From Catenulispora sp. EB89 (GTDB taxonomy: Bacteria > Actinomycetota > Actinomycetes > Streptomycetales > Catenulisporaceae): a stretch of 64,000 nt of DNA. The notes under the pieces were generated by a model. That model made no database searches, was not told the DNA's origin, and saw only the letters and a list, made by a program, of their open reading frames with translations. The position numbers and the translations under genes are program-made. Shown one piece after another: positions 40,522 to 51,000 of the stretch. The stretch covers positions 1-64,000 of the forward strand of contig NZ_JBGCCU010000037.1 in assembly GCF_041261445.1 (NCBI RefSeq), given 5' to 3'. The stretch's first letter is position 1, and the number at the start of each line of letters is the position of its first letter.

Positions 40522-43389
40522 ATGATCAACCCTGAGATCAGCCGTCGCCGCGCGCTGGGTTACGGTGCGGCGGCCACCGCCGGCGCGGCAGCGGCAAGCA
40601 TGATCGGCAGCCAAAGCGCTCATGCCGAGACGGCGACAGCCGCCGGCGCCGCCCCCGCAGCCGTCCGCATCCCGTTGGTGGACGTCAACTTCACCGACAC
40701 CACAGGGCTCTACATCGCCGACCCGACCAGCGGCACCGCCCCGGCGGCGCTGGTCGTGACCTTCAACAGCACGGTGGCGATGACCGGCGCCATCGCCTGG
40801 ACCCTGACCCGGCGCGGCACCACGCAGCTGGGCACCGGCACCTCGCCGTTCAACGCCCCGGCCGGGACGCCGGGCGTGGTCACCATCCCGCTCGGCGCGC
40901 TGAGCCCGGACCACTACCAGGTGGCGGTCACCGTCACCAAGTCCGACAACACGGTGCTGATCGCCGCCACGCACGGCCTCGGCGTGATCCGGCAGACGGT
41001 CACCGGGGTGCGCCCGAACTCGGTGTTCGGCCTCGGCATCCGGCCCGAGGGCACCTGGGCGGTGAGCCAGCAGATCGCCTCGCGCATGGGGGTGAAGTGG
41101 ACCCGCGGCATCGTGGCCGTCGAGCCGGACACCGTCGCCCCCTCCCCCGGCGTGTTCTGGGACCAGACCGCGATCGACGCCGCGCGCGCCGAGGTCCAGA
41201 ACTGGCTCTCGCTCGGCATCACGCCGATCGGCGGCATCAACTACAACATGTCCTGGAACGTGGAGCCGCTGCCCAACGGCACGATCCCGCTGCCGTACCA
41301 GAACCGGCCGAAGGACATGGTCGCGCACTCGGAGATGGTGTACCACAGCATCGCGCCGCTCCAGGACCTGGTGCAGAACTGGGAGCTGTGGAACGAGCCG
41401 TGGGTGCACGGCTGGTCCTGGGCGACCGGCACGGCGCAGGACTACCGCGACATGACCAAGCTGATCTGGGACCTGGTCAAGCCGGACTACCCGGACGTGA
41501 ACCTGATCGGCGGCGGCTCGGTCACCTACAACCGGGACATCGTCTACGCGCTCGGCTCGGACAAGACCGGCTACATCGACGGCTCGGTGAACCACGCGTA
41601 CGGCTATCCGGACGCGACGCAGTACGCGATGACGAAGACGCAGATCAAGCTGGACAAGAAATACGGCCAGACCCAGGGCCGGGCCGGCCAGTGGCAGACG
41701 GAGCTGGGCACGGCGGCCTCGTTCCAGTTCCCGGACTACCCGGTGACCATGCGGCAGTACGGCGTAGCCCGCACCCTGACCCCGAACTACCTCCTGCACA
41801 TGCTGGCCGGGGCCGAGGAGAACTCGCCGGTCAAGGTGTTCTGGTTCTCGCTGTGCTACGACGCGACGTACTCGGGCGCCGAGTTCAACATGTACGACAA
41901 CAAGACCAAGAGCCCGAGCGCGCCGATCGTCGCCTACTCCACGATGACCCGCGTCCTGGAGGACTGCCAGCTGCTCGAAGAGCTCTACCCGACGGCGAAG
42001 TCGACGTGGGGCTTCCTGTTCAAGCACGCCGACGGCAAGGGCCGCGCGGCGATCTACGCCGACCAGCTCTACGACGGCACGATGGAGCACCAGAACGTCG
42101 GCTACACCGGGACGCTGACCCTGAACAACGCCCGGCACGTGCGGGTCTACGACTACCTCGGCACGCAGCTGGCCGACGGCAGCAAGTCCACGGTCACGCT
42201 GCCGCTGAACCCGTGGGAGGTTCTGTACTTCGACACGGATCTGCGGCCGAACGATCTCAGGATGCTGCTGACCGAGGGTGCCGTGTTCACCTACGACGAG
42301 CCGGTGAAGGTGACGCCGCTGTCGTTCGTGAAGCCGATCGGCGACGGCAGCACCATCGATCTGCGCGTGGAGAACGTCTCCCCGGCTCCTCTGCACGCCA
42401 ACGTCACGATGACGCCGCCGGCCGGCTGGAGCACGCCGACCGCGACCCGGCCGGTGCTGCTGGCGCCGGGTGAGTGTCAGGTCGTGTCGTGGCCGGCGCA
42501 GACCACGCAGGTCGATCCGAACAACCAGTACCCGATCGGGTACGACGTGACGATCCCGGGGCGCGACGGCTTCCATCTGAAGGGTTCGCAGACGGTCCAG
42601 CTCGCCTACGTGCCGAACCGCTCGATCACCGTGGGCGGCAGCGCGAGCCAGTGGAACGGCGTCGTGCCGGTCACGATGTCCAGCACCGTGCTGCTCGCCG
42701 GCGTCAGCGACACCAAGACGTACACCTACCAGACCGCGTGGGACAGCACGAGCCTGTACGTGCGCGCGGTCATCGAGGACGACACGCAGTCCTCGAACCT
42801 CATATGGGCCTCGGCACAGGGGCAGTACCTGTTCCCGTTCGCCGCCGACAGCATCCAGATCGGCTTCAACGTCGTCGCCAACCCCGACGACCTGCTGGCC
42901 GGCGACCCGCACTACGAGAAGTGCCTGGTCTCGGCCTCGCACCTGTTCGTCGCCACGCTGCCCTTCGGCGCCGGCGAGCTGCACCGCCAGCTGGCGCCCG
43001 GTACGAACTACCAGACGTTCTACCCGACCAACGCGGTCCTCCCGACTCCGCTGGGCCAGCTGGACGCGCACGCCACCACCGGCGCCGACGGCCGGGTGGT
43101 CGTCACCCGCGACGAGACGAACAAGCTGACGACGTACGAGCTGGCGATCAACTGGAACCAGCTCCCTGATCTGTACGCGGCAATCCAGGCCCTTACGGCC
43201 GGCCAGGTCCACGAGGCCACCATGGCGGTCCAGGTCAACGACCGCGGCAAGAACAGCCACGGCGCCACGTACTGGACGGCGAAGAACGAGGGAACCGCCT
43301 CGGGCTGCTACAACTTCGCCCCGTTCTGGGGCACCGGCGCGCAGTTCACCGGCGGCCGGATCGACACCCGTTGGGGGATCGGACAGTGA
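40522..43389 (+). CDS. Tat-exported clan GH-A glycosidase with C-terminal binding domain
   Basis: 955 residues. Residues 1-35 are a twin-arginine signal (ISRRRALGYGAAATAG). A beta-sandwich (about 50-160) is followed by a TIM barrel (about 170-520) with acid/base E292 in LWNEPW and a candidate nucleophile E394 in WQTELGTAA, the spacing seen in clan GH-A (GH39, GH5 and relatives). Residues about 590-700 are beta-sandwich, and 705-955 resemble a CBM9-like module (ITVGGSASQWNGVVPV, TAWDSTSLYVRAVIEDD). The exact family is unassigned. Its stop overlaps the next start (GTGA). It would release oligosaccharides outside the cell for the importer encoded downstream. Confidence 0.78.
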   Translation: MINPEISRRRALGYGAAATAGAAAASMIGSQSAHAETATAAGAAPAAVRIPLVDVNFTDTTGLYIADPTSGTAPAALVVTFNSTVAMTGAIAWTLTRRGTTQLGTGTSPFNAPAGTPGVVTIPLGALSPDHYQVAVTVTKSDNTVLIAATHGLGVIRQTVTGVRPNSVFGLGIRPEGTWAVSQQIASRMGVKWTRGIVAVEPDTVAPSPGVFWDQTAIDAARAEVQNWLSLGITPIGGINYNMSWNVEPLPNGTIPLPYQNRPKDMVAHSEMVYHSIAPLQDLVQNWELWNEPWVHGWSWATGTAQDYRDMTKLIWDLVKPDYPDVNLIGGGSVTYNRDIVYALGSDKTGYIDGSVNHAYGYPDATQYAMTKTQIKLDKKYGQTQGRAGQWQTELGTAASFQFPDYPVTMRQYGVARTLTPNYLLHMLAGAEENSPVKVFWFSLCYDATYSGAEFNMYDNKTKSPSAPIVAYSTMTRVLEDCQLLEELYPTAKSTWGFLFKHADGKGRAAIYADQLYDGTMEHQNVGYTGTLTLNNARHVRVYDYLGTQLADGSKSTVTLPLNPWEVLYFDTDLRPNDLRMLLTEGAVFTYDEPVKVTPLSFVKPIGDGSTIDLRVENVSPAPLHANVTMTPPAGWSTPTATRPVLLAPGECQVVSWPAQTTQVDPNNQYPIGYDVTIPGRDGFHLKGSQTVQLAYVPNRSITVGGSASQWNGVVPVTMSSTVLLAGVSDTKTYTYQTAWDSTSLYVRAVIEDDTQSSNLIWASAQGQYLFPFAADSIQIGFNVVANPDDLLAGDPHYEKCLVSASHLFVATLPFGAGELHRQLAPGTNYQTFYPTNAVLPTPLGQLDAHATTGADGRVVVTRDETNKLTTYELAINWNQLPDLYAAIQALTAGQVHEATMAVQVNDRGKNSHGATYWTAKNEGTASGCYNFAPFWGTGAQFTGGRIDTRWGIGQ

Positions 43390-44735
43390 CCTCGCACGAC
43401 GAACTCCGGCCTGCCGAACCGCCTTGGGCGGCGCCCTCCGGCGGGCCGGACTCCGGCGCCGACTCCAGCACCGACGCCGGCCCCGACACCGGTACCAGCT
43501 CCGGCGTCCGCATCACCGGCGTCCGGACCATCCTCACCGCGCCGACCGGAACCACGCTGGTCATCGTCCGGATCGACACGAACCAGCCGGGCCTGTACGG
43601 GCTCGGATGCGCGACCTTCACCCAGCGCGCCAAGGCGGTCGCGACCGCGGTCGACGAGTACCTGGCGCCGCAGCTGATCGGCCGCGATCCGGCCGACATC
43701 ACGGACATCGTCAGCACCCTGCATGTCAGCGGCTATTGGCGCTCCGGCCCCGTGCTGAACAACGCCCTGTCGGGCGTCGACATGGCGCTGTGGGACATCA
43801 AGGGCAAGGTCGCCGGGCTCCCGGTGTGGCAGCTGCTCGGAGGGCGCTGCCGCACCGCGGTCCCGCTCTACACCCACGCCGCCGGGGTGGACGCCAAGGC
43901 GGTCGCCGAGGAGGTCCAGGAATGGATCGAAGCCGGCTACACACACGTGCGCTGTCAGGTCGCCGTCCCTGGCGGCGGCACCTACGGCGCACCGAAGGCG
44001 GCGGGCGGGACCGGGAGTGAGGGCTACCGGCGCCCGCTCGTCGCCGACGCGTGGGATCCCCGCGCGTATCTGCGGACGGTGCGCGGCCTGTTCGAGCACC
44101 TGCGCAGCGAGGTGGGCTCGGAAGTGGAGCTGATCCACGACGTGCACGAGCGCGTGCACCCCACCGAGGCCGTGCGGCTGGCCAAGGATCTGGAGCCGTA
44201 CGACCTGTTCTACCTGGAGGACCCGGTCGCCCCGGAGGACCTCGACTGGCTCCGCGCCATCCGGAACCAGAGCGCGACGCCGATCGCGATCGGTGAGCTG
44301 TTCGTCAACCCCGCCGAGTACCGACCGGTGATCACCGAGCGCCTGTGCGACTTCATCAGGGTCCACATATCGGCGATCGGCGGCCTGACCCCGGCCTGGC
44401 GGCTGGCGAACCTCGCCGAGAGCTTCGGCGTGCGCACCGCGTGGCACGGCCCCGGCGACGTCTCGCCGATCGGCCACGCCGCCAACCTCGCCCTGGACCT
44501 GGCCAGCCCGAACTTCGGGATCCAGGAGCAGCACCTGTTCGCCGACCAGCACCGGGAAGTGTTCCCGGGCTGCCCGGAGATCCGGGACGGCCACCTGTGG
44601 CCGTCGGACGCGCCGGGGCTCGGCGTCGACCTCGACGAAGCCCTGGCCGCCGAGTACCCGCCGGCCGCGAAGGCCGAGCCCGGTCACGCCTGGCGCCCTC
44701 CGCGCCGGGGCGACGGTGCGCTGCAACGCCCGTAG
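43386..44735 (+). CDS. enolase-superfamily dehydratase, ManD (mannonate dehydratase) subgroup
   Basis: 449 residues, with about 40 extra Ser/Asp/Gly-rich residues before the family core. Metal ligands are visible in ELIHDVHERV (Asp), FYLEDPV (Glu) and IAIGELF (Glu); the catalytic His is in TAWHGPGD. GYWRSGPVLNNALSGVDMALWDIKGK and PNFGIQEQ match ManD/RspA proteins, which dehydrate D-mannonate or D-gluconate to 2-keto-3-deoxygluconate. Many such proteins read HGA after the Trp-His position whereas this one has HGP, a difference that in this subgroup has been linked, as I recall, to lower or altered activity. Translationally coupled to the glycosidase gene. Confidence 0.85.
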   Translation: MTSHDELRPAEPPWAAPSGGPDSGADSSTDAGPDTGTSSGVRITGVRTILTAPTGTTLVIVRIDTNQPGLYGLGCATFTQRAKAVATAVDEYLAPQLIGRDPADITDIVSTLHVSGYWRSGPVLNNALSGVDMALWDIKGKVAGLPVWQLLGGRCRTAVPLYTHAAGVDAKAVAEEVQEWIEAGYTHVRCQVAVPGGGTYGAPKAAGGTGSEGYRRPLVADAWDPRAYLRTVRGLFEHLRSEVGSEVELIHDVHERVHPTEAVRLAKDLEPYDLFYLEDPVAPEDLDWLRAIRNQSATPIAIGELFVNPAEYRPVITERLCDFIRVHISAIGGLTPAWRLANLAESFGVRTAWHGPGDVSPIGHAANLALDLASPNFGIQEQHLFADQHREVFPGCPEIRDGHLWPSDAPGLGVDLDEALAAEYPPAAKAEPGHAWRPPRRGDGALQRP

Positions 44736-44776
44736 TTCGTCCCCGCCCAGGAATCAGGAAACGGAGATAGCCCGTC

Positions 44777-46132
44777 ATGAGCATCCGCAGACCGGTCGCG
44801 ATCGCCCTCGTGACCGTCGTGGCCGCGACGACCGCGGCCGCGTGTTCGTCCAGCAAGTCCTCCGGGTCGGGCTCGTCCGGCCCCAAGGTGACGCTGACCG
44901 TCGCCGAGTGGACCAACCCCGGCGCGGTGGACTTCACCAAGGCCCTCAACGCGCAGTTCGAGAAGGCGCATCCCGGCGTCACGGTCAACTTCCAGAACAC
45001 CTCGACCGCGAACGGCGCCTGGGGACAGCTGTCCACCAGCCTGTTGCAGTCGAAGTCGGTGGACGTGCTGGCGCAGTTCGCACCGACGCAGAAGGCGTTC
45101 CCACCGAGCTTCACCAACATCAAGCCCGGCGGTCCGGCGGCGCTGATCGAGGCCGGCCAGCTGGTCGACCTGAAGGACCAGCCGTTCATGAAGAACTACG
45201 ACATGACGGCGCAGCAGGCGGCGGTCGGCTACAACGGCGGCGTGTACGGCGTGATGGCCGCGGAGTACGCCGGGGCCGGGGCGATCTGGTACAAGAAGGA
45301 CCTGCTCGCCAAGTACAACATGGCCGTCCCGACCACCTTCTCGGAGTTCCTGGCCGACTGCGCGCAGCTCAAGGCGGCCGGCAAGACCCCGATCTTCCTG
45401 GCCGGCAAGGTCGGGATGCAGGGCGGTATCTGGCAGGGCATTGAGAACCAGACGCTGATGGCCGGCAAGCAGCCGACGGACTCCGTCCAGGTCTCCTCCG
45501 ACCGCGCGAACGCGTTCTGGCAGGGCACGCAGAACTGGAACGCCCAGACCTACAAGGACATCGGCGCGAAGTACCAGCAGGTCATGCAGTACATCGAGCC
45601 GGCCGCCTCGGGCGTGGACCAGCAGACCGCGCCGGGCATCTGGGCGGTCAAGACCGACGACTACCCGTTCCTGCTGGACGGCTCGTGGGACTCCGCGACC
45701 ATCCTGAAGGCGAACCCGAAGCTGAACGCGGGCCTGTTCGTGCTGCCGGGGACCGACAACGCCGCGGACAACCGGGTGCCGGTCAAGCCGGACCTGACCT
45801 GGGTGGTGCCGACCTCGGCCCCGCACAAGGACCTGGCGATGCAGTGGCTGGCGATGTTCTCCGACCCGGCGAACTACCAGAACTGGCTCAAGGCCACCGG
45901 CTCGATGTCGACCGAGCCCGCGGTCAGCAACACCGGCACGTCCTGGATGGACTGGCTGAACCAGCACACGTCGGACTCGTTCGTGCAGCTGACGACGCCG
46001 TGGATCCCGCAGGGCGCGTCGAACGACGCCGCCGGACCGGACTACTACAAGTTGTCCCCGATCGGCTCGGACAGCCTGGACACGATCCTGAACCGCTCCG
46101 CGTCGGCCTACACGAAGTCCATCGGCAAGTAA
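44777..46132 (+). CDS. ABC sugar importer, substrate-binding lipoprotein
   Basis: 451 residues. A lipoprotein signal ends in AAACSSSKSS, where Cys23 would be acylated. The mature protein is a cluster B/D extracellular solute-binding protein for carbohydrates (VTLTVAEWTNPGAVDFTKALN, VPTTFSEFLADCAQLKAAGKTPIFL, FLLDGSWDSATI). It delivers oligosaccharides to the two permeases encoded next. The gap to the upstream gene is 41 bp; a stable hairpin separates it from the permease genes. Confidence 0.92.
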   Translation: MSIRRPVAIALVTVVAATTAAACSSSKSSGSGSSGPKVTLTVAEWTNPGAVDFTKALNAQFEKAHPGVTVNFQNTSTANGAWGQLSTSLLQSKSVDVLAQFAPTQKAFPPSFTNIKPGGPAALIEAGQLVDLKDQPFMKNYDMTAQQAAVGYNGGVYGVMAAEYAGAGAIWYKKDLLAKYNMAVPTTFSEFLADCAQLKAAGKTPIFLAGKVGMQGGIWQGIENQTLMAGKQPTDSVQVSSDRANAFWQGTQNWNAQTYKDIGAKYQQVMQYIEPAASGVDQQTAPGIWAVKTDDYPFLLDGSWDSATILKANPKLNAGLFVLPGTDNAADNRVPVKPDLTWVVPTSAPHKDLAMQWLAMFSDPANYQNWLKATGSMSTEPAVSNTGTSWMDWLNQHTSDSFVQLTTPWIPQGASNDAAGPDYYKLSPIGSDSLDTILNRSASAYTKSIGK

Positions 46133-46143
46133 GGACCCTCCCT

Positions 46144-46171
46144 GTGGTCCCGCCGAGGTCGGCGGGACCAC
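46144..46171 (+). terminator. intercistronic hairpin between binding-protein and permease genes
   Basis: GTGGTCCCGCC (46144-46154) pairs perfectly with 46161-46171 around a 6-base loop, 11 bp past the binding-protein stop. As in other importer operons, it probably attenuates read-through or protects the upstream mRNA, so that the binding protein exceeds the permeases. Confidence 0.7.
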
Positions 46172-46196
46172 ACCAGCACCGTTGAGAGGAGGCGGC

Positions 46197-47096
46197 GTGT
46201 CACGCTGTCCCTTCGGAACCTCACGCACCAGACGGTTCATCCCCTGGGCCAGCATCGCGATCCCGGGGATCGGGTGGCTGCTGTTCGGGCTCTACCCGTC
46301 GGTGGCCACCATCGGGTACTCGTTCACGCGATACTCGGGCCTGCCCGGCACGCCGCTGAACTACTGCGGATTCTGCAACTACACCACCGCGTTCACCGCG
46401 CTGTCCGGCGAGGTCTGGCCGGCGATCAAGACGACGCTGATCTACGTGGCCGGCGTCACGATCCTGCAGACGGCGGTCGGCCTGGGCCTGGCGATGCTGC
46501 TGAACCGGCCGGGCCGCTCGTACACCTTCTACCGCGCGCTGATCTTCATGCCGCAGATCTTCTCGGTCGCGGTCGTGGGCACCATCTTCGCGCTGATCCT
46601 GGACCCGGTCATGGGACCGGCCGAGAACGTCTGGCACGGCATCTTCCACAGCACTTCGGCCTTCCTCGGCGACAACAGCCTGGCCCTGCCCCTGGTGATG
46701 CTGGTGAACATCTGGATGTTCTCCGGCTACTCGATGCTGATCTACATCGCCGGACTGCGGAACATCCCGAAGCCGGTCTACGAGGCCGCGGCCCTGGACG
46801 GCGCCGGCAAGTGGCGGGTGTTCCGGCACGTCACCTGGCCCCTGCTGGCCCCGGCGACCACCGTCAACGTCTTCCTCACCGCCATGGGCACCCTCGGCGA
46901 GTACGCGCTGATCCTGGTCCTGACCGGCGGCAACTTCGGCACCAAGACCCTGGGGCTCTACATGTACGACTCCGCGTTCGGCGGCAACAGCCAGCTGGGG
47001 TACGGCTCGATGCTCGCGATCCTGCAGTTCGGGCTGACGCTGGTGATCGGCGGCGGGCTGCTGTTCGGGCTGCGGCGCAGGGAGATCCAGCTGTGA
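46197..47096 (+). CDS. ABC sugar importer permease 1
   Basis: 299 residues, six membrane helices (MalF-like but short). The EAA loop that docks the ATPase reads EAAALDGAGKWRVFRHVTWPLL. The GTG at 46197 has AGGAGG at the right distance; a TTG at 46182 would include the ribosome site in coding sequence. The stop overlaps the second permease by 4 bp. Confidence 0.9.
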   Translation: MSRCPFGTSRTRRFIPWASIAIPGIGWLLFGLYPSVATIGYSFTRYSGLPGTPLNYCGFCNYTTAFTALSGEVWPAIKTTLIYVAGVTILQTAVGLGLAMLLNRPGRSYTFYRALIFMPQIFSVAVVGTIFALILDPVMGPAENVWHGIFHSTSAFLGDNSLALPLVMLVNIWMFSGYSMLIYIAGLRNIPKPVYEAAALDGAGKWRVFRHVTWPLLAPATTVNVFLTAMGTLGEYALILVLTGGNFGTKTLGLYMYDSAFGGNSQLGYGSMLAILQFGLTLVIGGGLLFGLRRREIQL

Positions 47097-48055
47097 GCGG
47101 CACGACGACGGTGGCGGCGGTCGCGGATCAGGGTCCGGACACGCCGGGAGCGTCCGGGTCCTCCGGCGCCAAGGGCGCCCTGGACGTCCCCTCCCGCGCC
47201 TCGCGCCTGGCCCGCGCCAGCGGCCGGCAGCTGCTGTGCTTCGTGATCGCGGCGTTCGTGTTCGCGGCGCCGCTGGTCTACCTGTTCCTGCAGTCGTTCA
47301 AGACGTTCACCGGCTTCCTGCAGGACCCGACCGGCAGTCCGCATCCGTGGACCAAGCAGAACTTCGGGGACGCATGGAGCGCCGGCGACTTCGGACGCGA
47401 GATGATCAACAGTCTGATCTACGCGGTCATCCCGGTGACGATCACGCTGACGCTCGGCGTGTTCCTGGCGTTCCCGATCTCGCGCGGCTGGTTCCGGCAC
47501 TCCAACGTGCTGTACAGCTTCTTCATCTTCTCCGGGTTCCTGCCCGGCGGCCTGATCCCGCTGTTCATCGAGGCCCGCGCGCTGCACCTGTACAACTCGA
47601 TGCCCGGCTATCTGCTGATGGTCAGCCTGTCGGGGGCCGGGTTCTTCTTCTTCGTCGGCTACATCAAGGGCATCCCGCGCGAGATCGACGAGGCGGCGGC
47701 GCTGGATGGCTGCGGCTACATCCGCTTCATCTTCAGGATCATCATCCCGCAGATGAAGCCGGCCCTGGCGACCTTCGCGATCTTCGGCTTCGTCGGCGCC
47801 TGGAACAACCTGATCCTGCCGCTGGTGATGCTCTCCGACAAGACGCTGTGGCCGGTGACCCGCGGGCTGTACTCGTTCTTCGGCGAGAACACGCAGAACT
47901 GGCCGCTGATCGCCGCCGGGACGTTCATCGTGGCCGCGCCGATCCTGTTGCTGTTCATCCTGCTGCAGCGCTTCCTGGTCGAGGGCGTCGCCGGGGGCGC
48001 GGCGTTCGGGACGCAGGGCGTGGCCAAGGCCGCCGCCGAGCAGGGGGACGAATGA
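47093..48055 (+). CDS. ABC sugar importer permease 2
   Basis: 320 residues of the MalG type with an N-terminal cytoplasmic tail of about 40 residues and six helices. The EAA loop is EIDEAAALDGCGYIRFIFRIIIPQM. Coupled by GTGA overlap to permease 1 and by ATGA overlap to the next gene. No ATPase gene is found in the locus; actinomycetes commonly power several sugar importers with one shared MsiK-type ATPase encoded elsewhere. Confidence 0.92.
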   Translation: MSGTTTVAAVADQGPDTPGASGSSGAKGALDVPSRASRLARASGRQLLCFVIAAFVFAAPLVYLFLQSFKTFTGFLQDPTGSPHPWTKQNFGDAWSAGDFGREMINSLIYAVIPVTITLTLGVFLAFPISRGWFRHSNVLYSFFIFSGFLPGGLIPLFIEARALHLYNSMPGYLLMVSLSGAGFFFFVGYIKGIPREIDEAAALDGCGYIRFIFRIIIPQMKPALATFAIFGFVGAWNNLILPLVMLSDKTLWPVTRGLYSFFGENTQNWPLIAAGTFIVAAPILLLFILLQRFLVEGVAGGAAFGTQGVAKAAAEQGDE

Positions 48056-51000
48056 GCAGGGTCTGGGGAGCGCGGGACGAGCAGGTGGAGTTCGTCCTGC
48101 GCGACCTGATCGACCATCCGGAATTCGCGTGGCCGCGGACGCTGGTGCGGTATCCGGTGCGGTGGGAGACAGCTTCGGTGCGGGCTGAGGATCTGCGGCT
48201 GGTGGATGGGAACGGTGCGCCGATCCCCTTTCAGCTGACGGAGTCCACCGAGTCGGACGGGTATCTGGCCACTGCGACGGTCTGCTTCTTCGCGGAGCTG
48301 GGACCCGGGCAGAGCCACCGGTTCACGCTGTCGGCGGACGCGGCTCTGCCTCGCGCACAGGCGGCCGCGGTCACGGTGGCCTCGACCGACGACGACATCA
48401 CCCTCGACAGCGGCGCACTGCGAGTGCGCCTTCCCGCCAGGCTGTCGGCCGATGGCACCGCACCCGGTCCCATCACCCACTTCGACCGGGGCTCCGGCTG
48501 GATCGGAACCTCCACCATCACCGTCCCGGCCGCAACGAAGGACTCGGGCTCGGGCTCCGGCATCGTCTCGGGCGCCGACCCGGTTTCCGGTTCGGTCGAG
48601 CGGATCGAGAGCCGGGTGCTGGAAGCCGGGCCTTTGTTCGTGGATTGCGAAGTCTTGTATTCCTTCTCGGGCGGCGCGCACTACACCGCCGTCATCCGCG
48701 CGCTGTCCGGCTGCGACTTCGTCGAGCTCTCCGAAACCATGTCCGACGGCCTCGACGCGACCTTGGACATGACCTGGACCGGCGTGTTCCCCACTCACCG
48801 CTTCTCCTCCGCCTGGCCGCACGAGCAGGGCCGCGCCTGGCTCGGCATCGACGACCCGATCGTCCTCGGAGGCGGCGGCGAGGACCCGAACTTCTCCGGG
48901 CCCGGCGGCACCGAGGACCCGAGCGTGGACATGATGTTCACCGTCGGGCCCTACGCCCCGAGCTTCGCCTGGGACATCCGGCCGCACGCCGCTTTCTGGG
49001 ATGAGCGCTCCGGCGACGCGTGCGGCGTCTTCATCCGCGACCACGCGCAGTGGGACGACCGCCTCTACGCGCTGTGGGCCTCCTCGGACCGGCTCCAGCT
49101 CCACTTCCGCCACACCGACGGCGTCCTGCACTGGACCTGGCCACTGCGCCCCGGCACCCGCGCTACCGGCATCGCCTTCTACGACCATGCCCGGGACCTT
49201 GAGAGCAACGACGCGCACTACCAGTCCAGCTACGCCCGCGACCTGCACCACTGGCAGGGCACGCTCAGCCTGGACCGCGTGAAGGACTGGCAGCTGGAGT
49301 ACACCGGCTCCCGGCCCGACCCGATCGCGACCGAGGGCGAGTTCGCCTCCGCCGACGACTTCCTGAAGGCGTTCTTCGCCGGCGACGAGGGCCCGCGCCT
49401 GATCGCCCGGGGCGTCAACGAGGTCGGCGGCTATCTCAATATCCTGCAACGCCCGCTCTACGACCGCTTCCTCGACGGCTACGACCGCCACCGCGAGTCG
49501 CTGAGCCCCGAGGACCGGCGCCGGGTCGAGGCCCTGCTGCTGCTCTGCGCGTACGTCTCGGCCAACGAGGAGATGACGCCGCTGCTGCGCATGTTCGGCG
49601 GCCACCCCAACTTCCACGCCGACGGCGTCGCCGCGCTCGGCGCCCTGGCCTGGGCCTTCCCGGACCACGCGGACGCCCCGGCCTGGAAGGACCGCTTCGA
49701 GAAGGTGGCCGAGCTGCTGGGGCGGACGTTCACCCGCCCGGCGCTGACCGGGTACCAGGCCGCCGGCGGCCGGTGGACCGAGAGCATCGCCACCTACACC
49801 TGGGCCTTCCTCCGTCCGATGACCCTCGGCAACGCCCTGGCCCGCCGCGCCGACGGCCGCAACCGGCTGACCACACCGGAGTACGCCGCGCTCGGCCGCT
49901 GGCTGGTCGACGCGCTCACCACGCCGATCGCCACCCCCGAAGGCCCGCTGCGCATGCATCCGGCGCAGGGTGCGCACGCCTTCTGGCCCCGCCGCTCCCC
50001 CATCGAGCTGCGCCGCCTCGCGGAGACGCTACGCAACTACGAACCCTTAGTCGCCGAGCATCTGATCTGGGGCAGCGACGAGACCGCGAAGGGCCTGGAC
50101 GTCCGACCCGGGATGCCGGACCCGTGGCGGCCGTTGGTGGAGACAGCCGGGAATACCGGTACGAATCCACGGCTTCGCAGCTCCAAGTACACCGGCTACG
50201 GCATCACGCTGCGCGCCGACGTCTGCGAGGAGTCCGAAGTCGCGGTCTTCCTGCAACAGGTCGACCACGGCCCGAACTACCGCTGGGGCATCGCCGACGA
50301 CAACGGCTCGGGCCACATCTACTACTACGCCGACGGCCGCGCCTGGAGCGGCCACGGCCCCGAGGACGCCGGCGACCGCCGGGTACCGGACGGGACGTTC
50401 GCCACGTCGTGCGCGGTGTGGAAGGACGGCGCGTTCCGCGCGATCGGGCAGAACGTGCTCTCGCGGCCCTTCTACGACCTGGGCTGGGCCCAGTACGCGG
50501 AGATCGTGCCGCATCCCAAGGGTCCGGTCGCCAAGGAGTACAGGAGTCGCAGTGTCCTGCTGATGGGCTCGGACTACATCGCGGTCCACGACGCCTTCGC
50601 CCCGAAGCAGCGCATGGTGTGGACCTGGTCCACGCTGGCCGCCGCGACCGGCCACGACGCGAACAGCTTCGCCGAGCTGCCGGACCGGATGCCGGCCGTG
50701 CACATGCTCAGCGACGTCCCGTTCGTGGACGAGATCCGCACCTCCACCTCGCAGATCCGACGCTGGGAGGGCACGGACACCGACGTGCTGGCGGTGGTCA
50801 GCCACCGCAGCGACGTGGCCGCCGACGCGCGGCCGTGGGGTGCCAGGATCCGCGGGCCGCACGGTGTGGACCACGTGTTCCGCGCCGACGGCACCGCCGG
50901 CGAGGTCGACTACGCGGCCGACGGCCTGCGCTTCACCGGCACCGTCGGCGCCATCCGGGTCGGCGACGACGGCAGCACTCGGCTGGCCCTGTTCCACGGC

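Noticed and set aside
40375-43260. Antisense open frame of 961 codons over the secreted glycosidase
   Set aside because: Shadow of the real gene caused by third-position GC bias.
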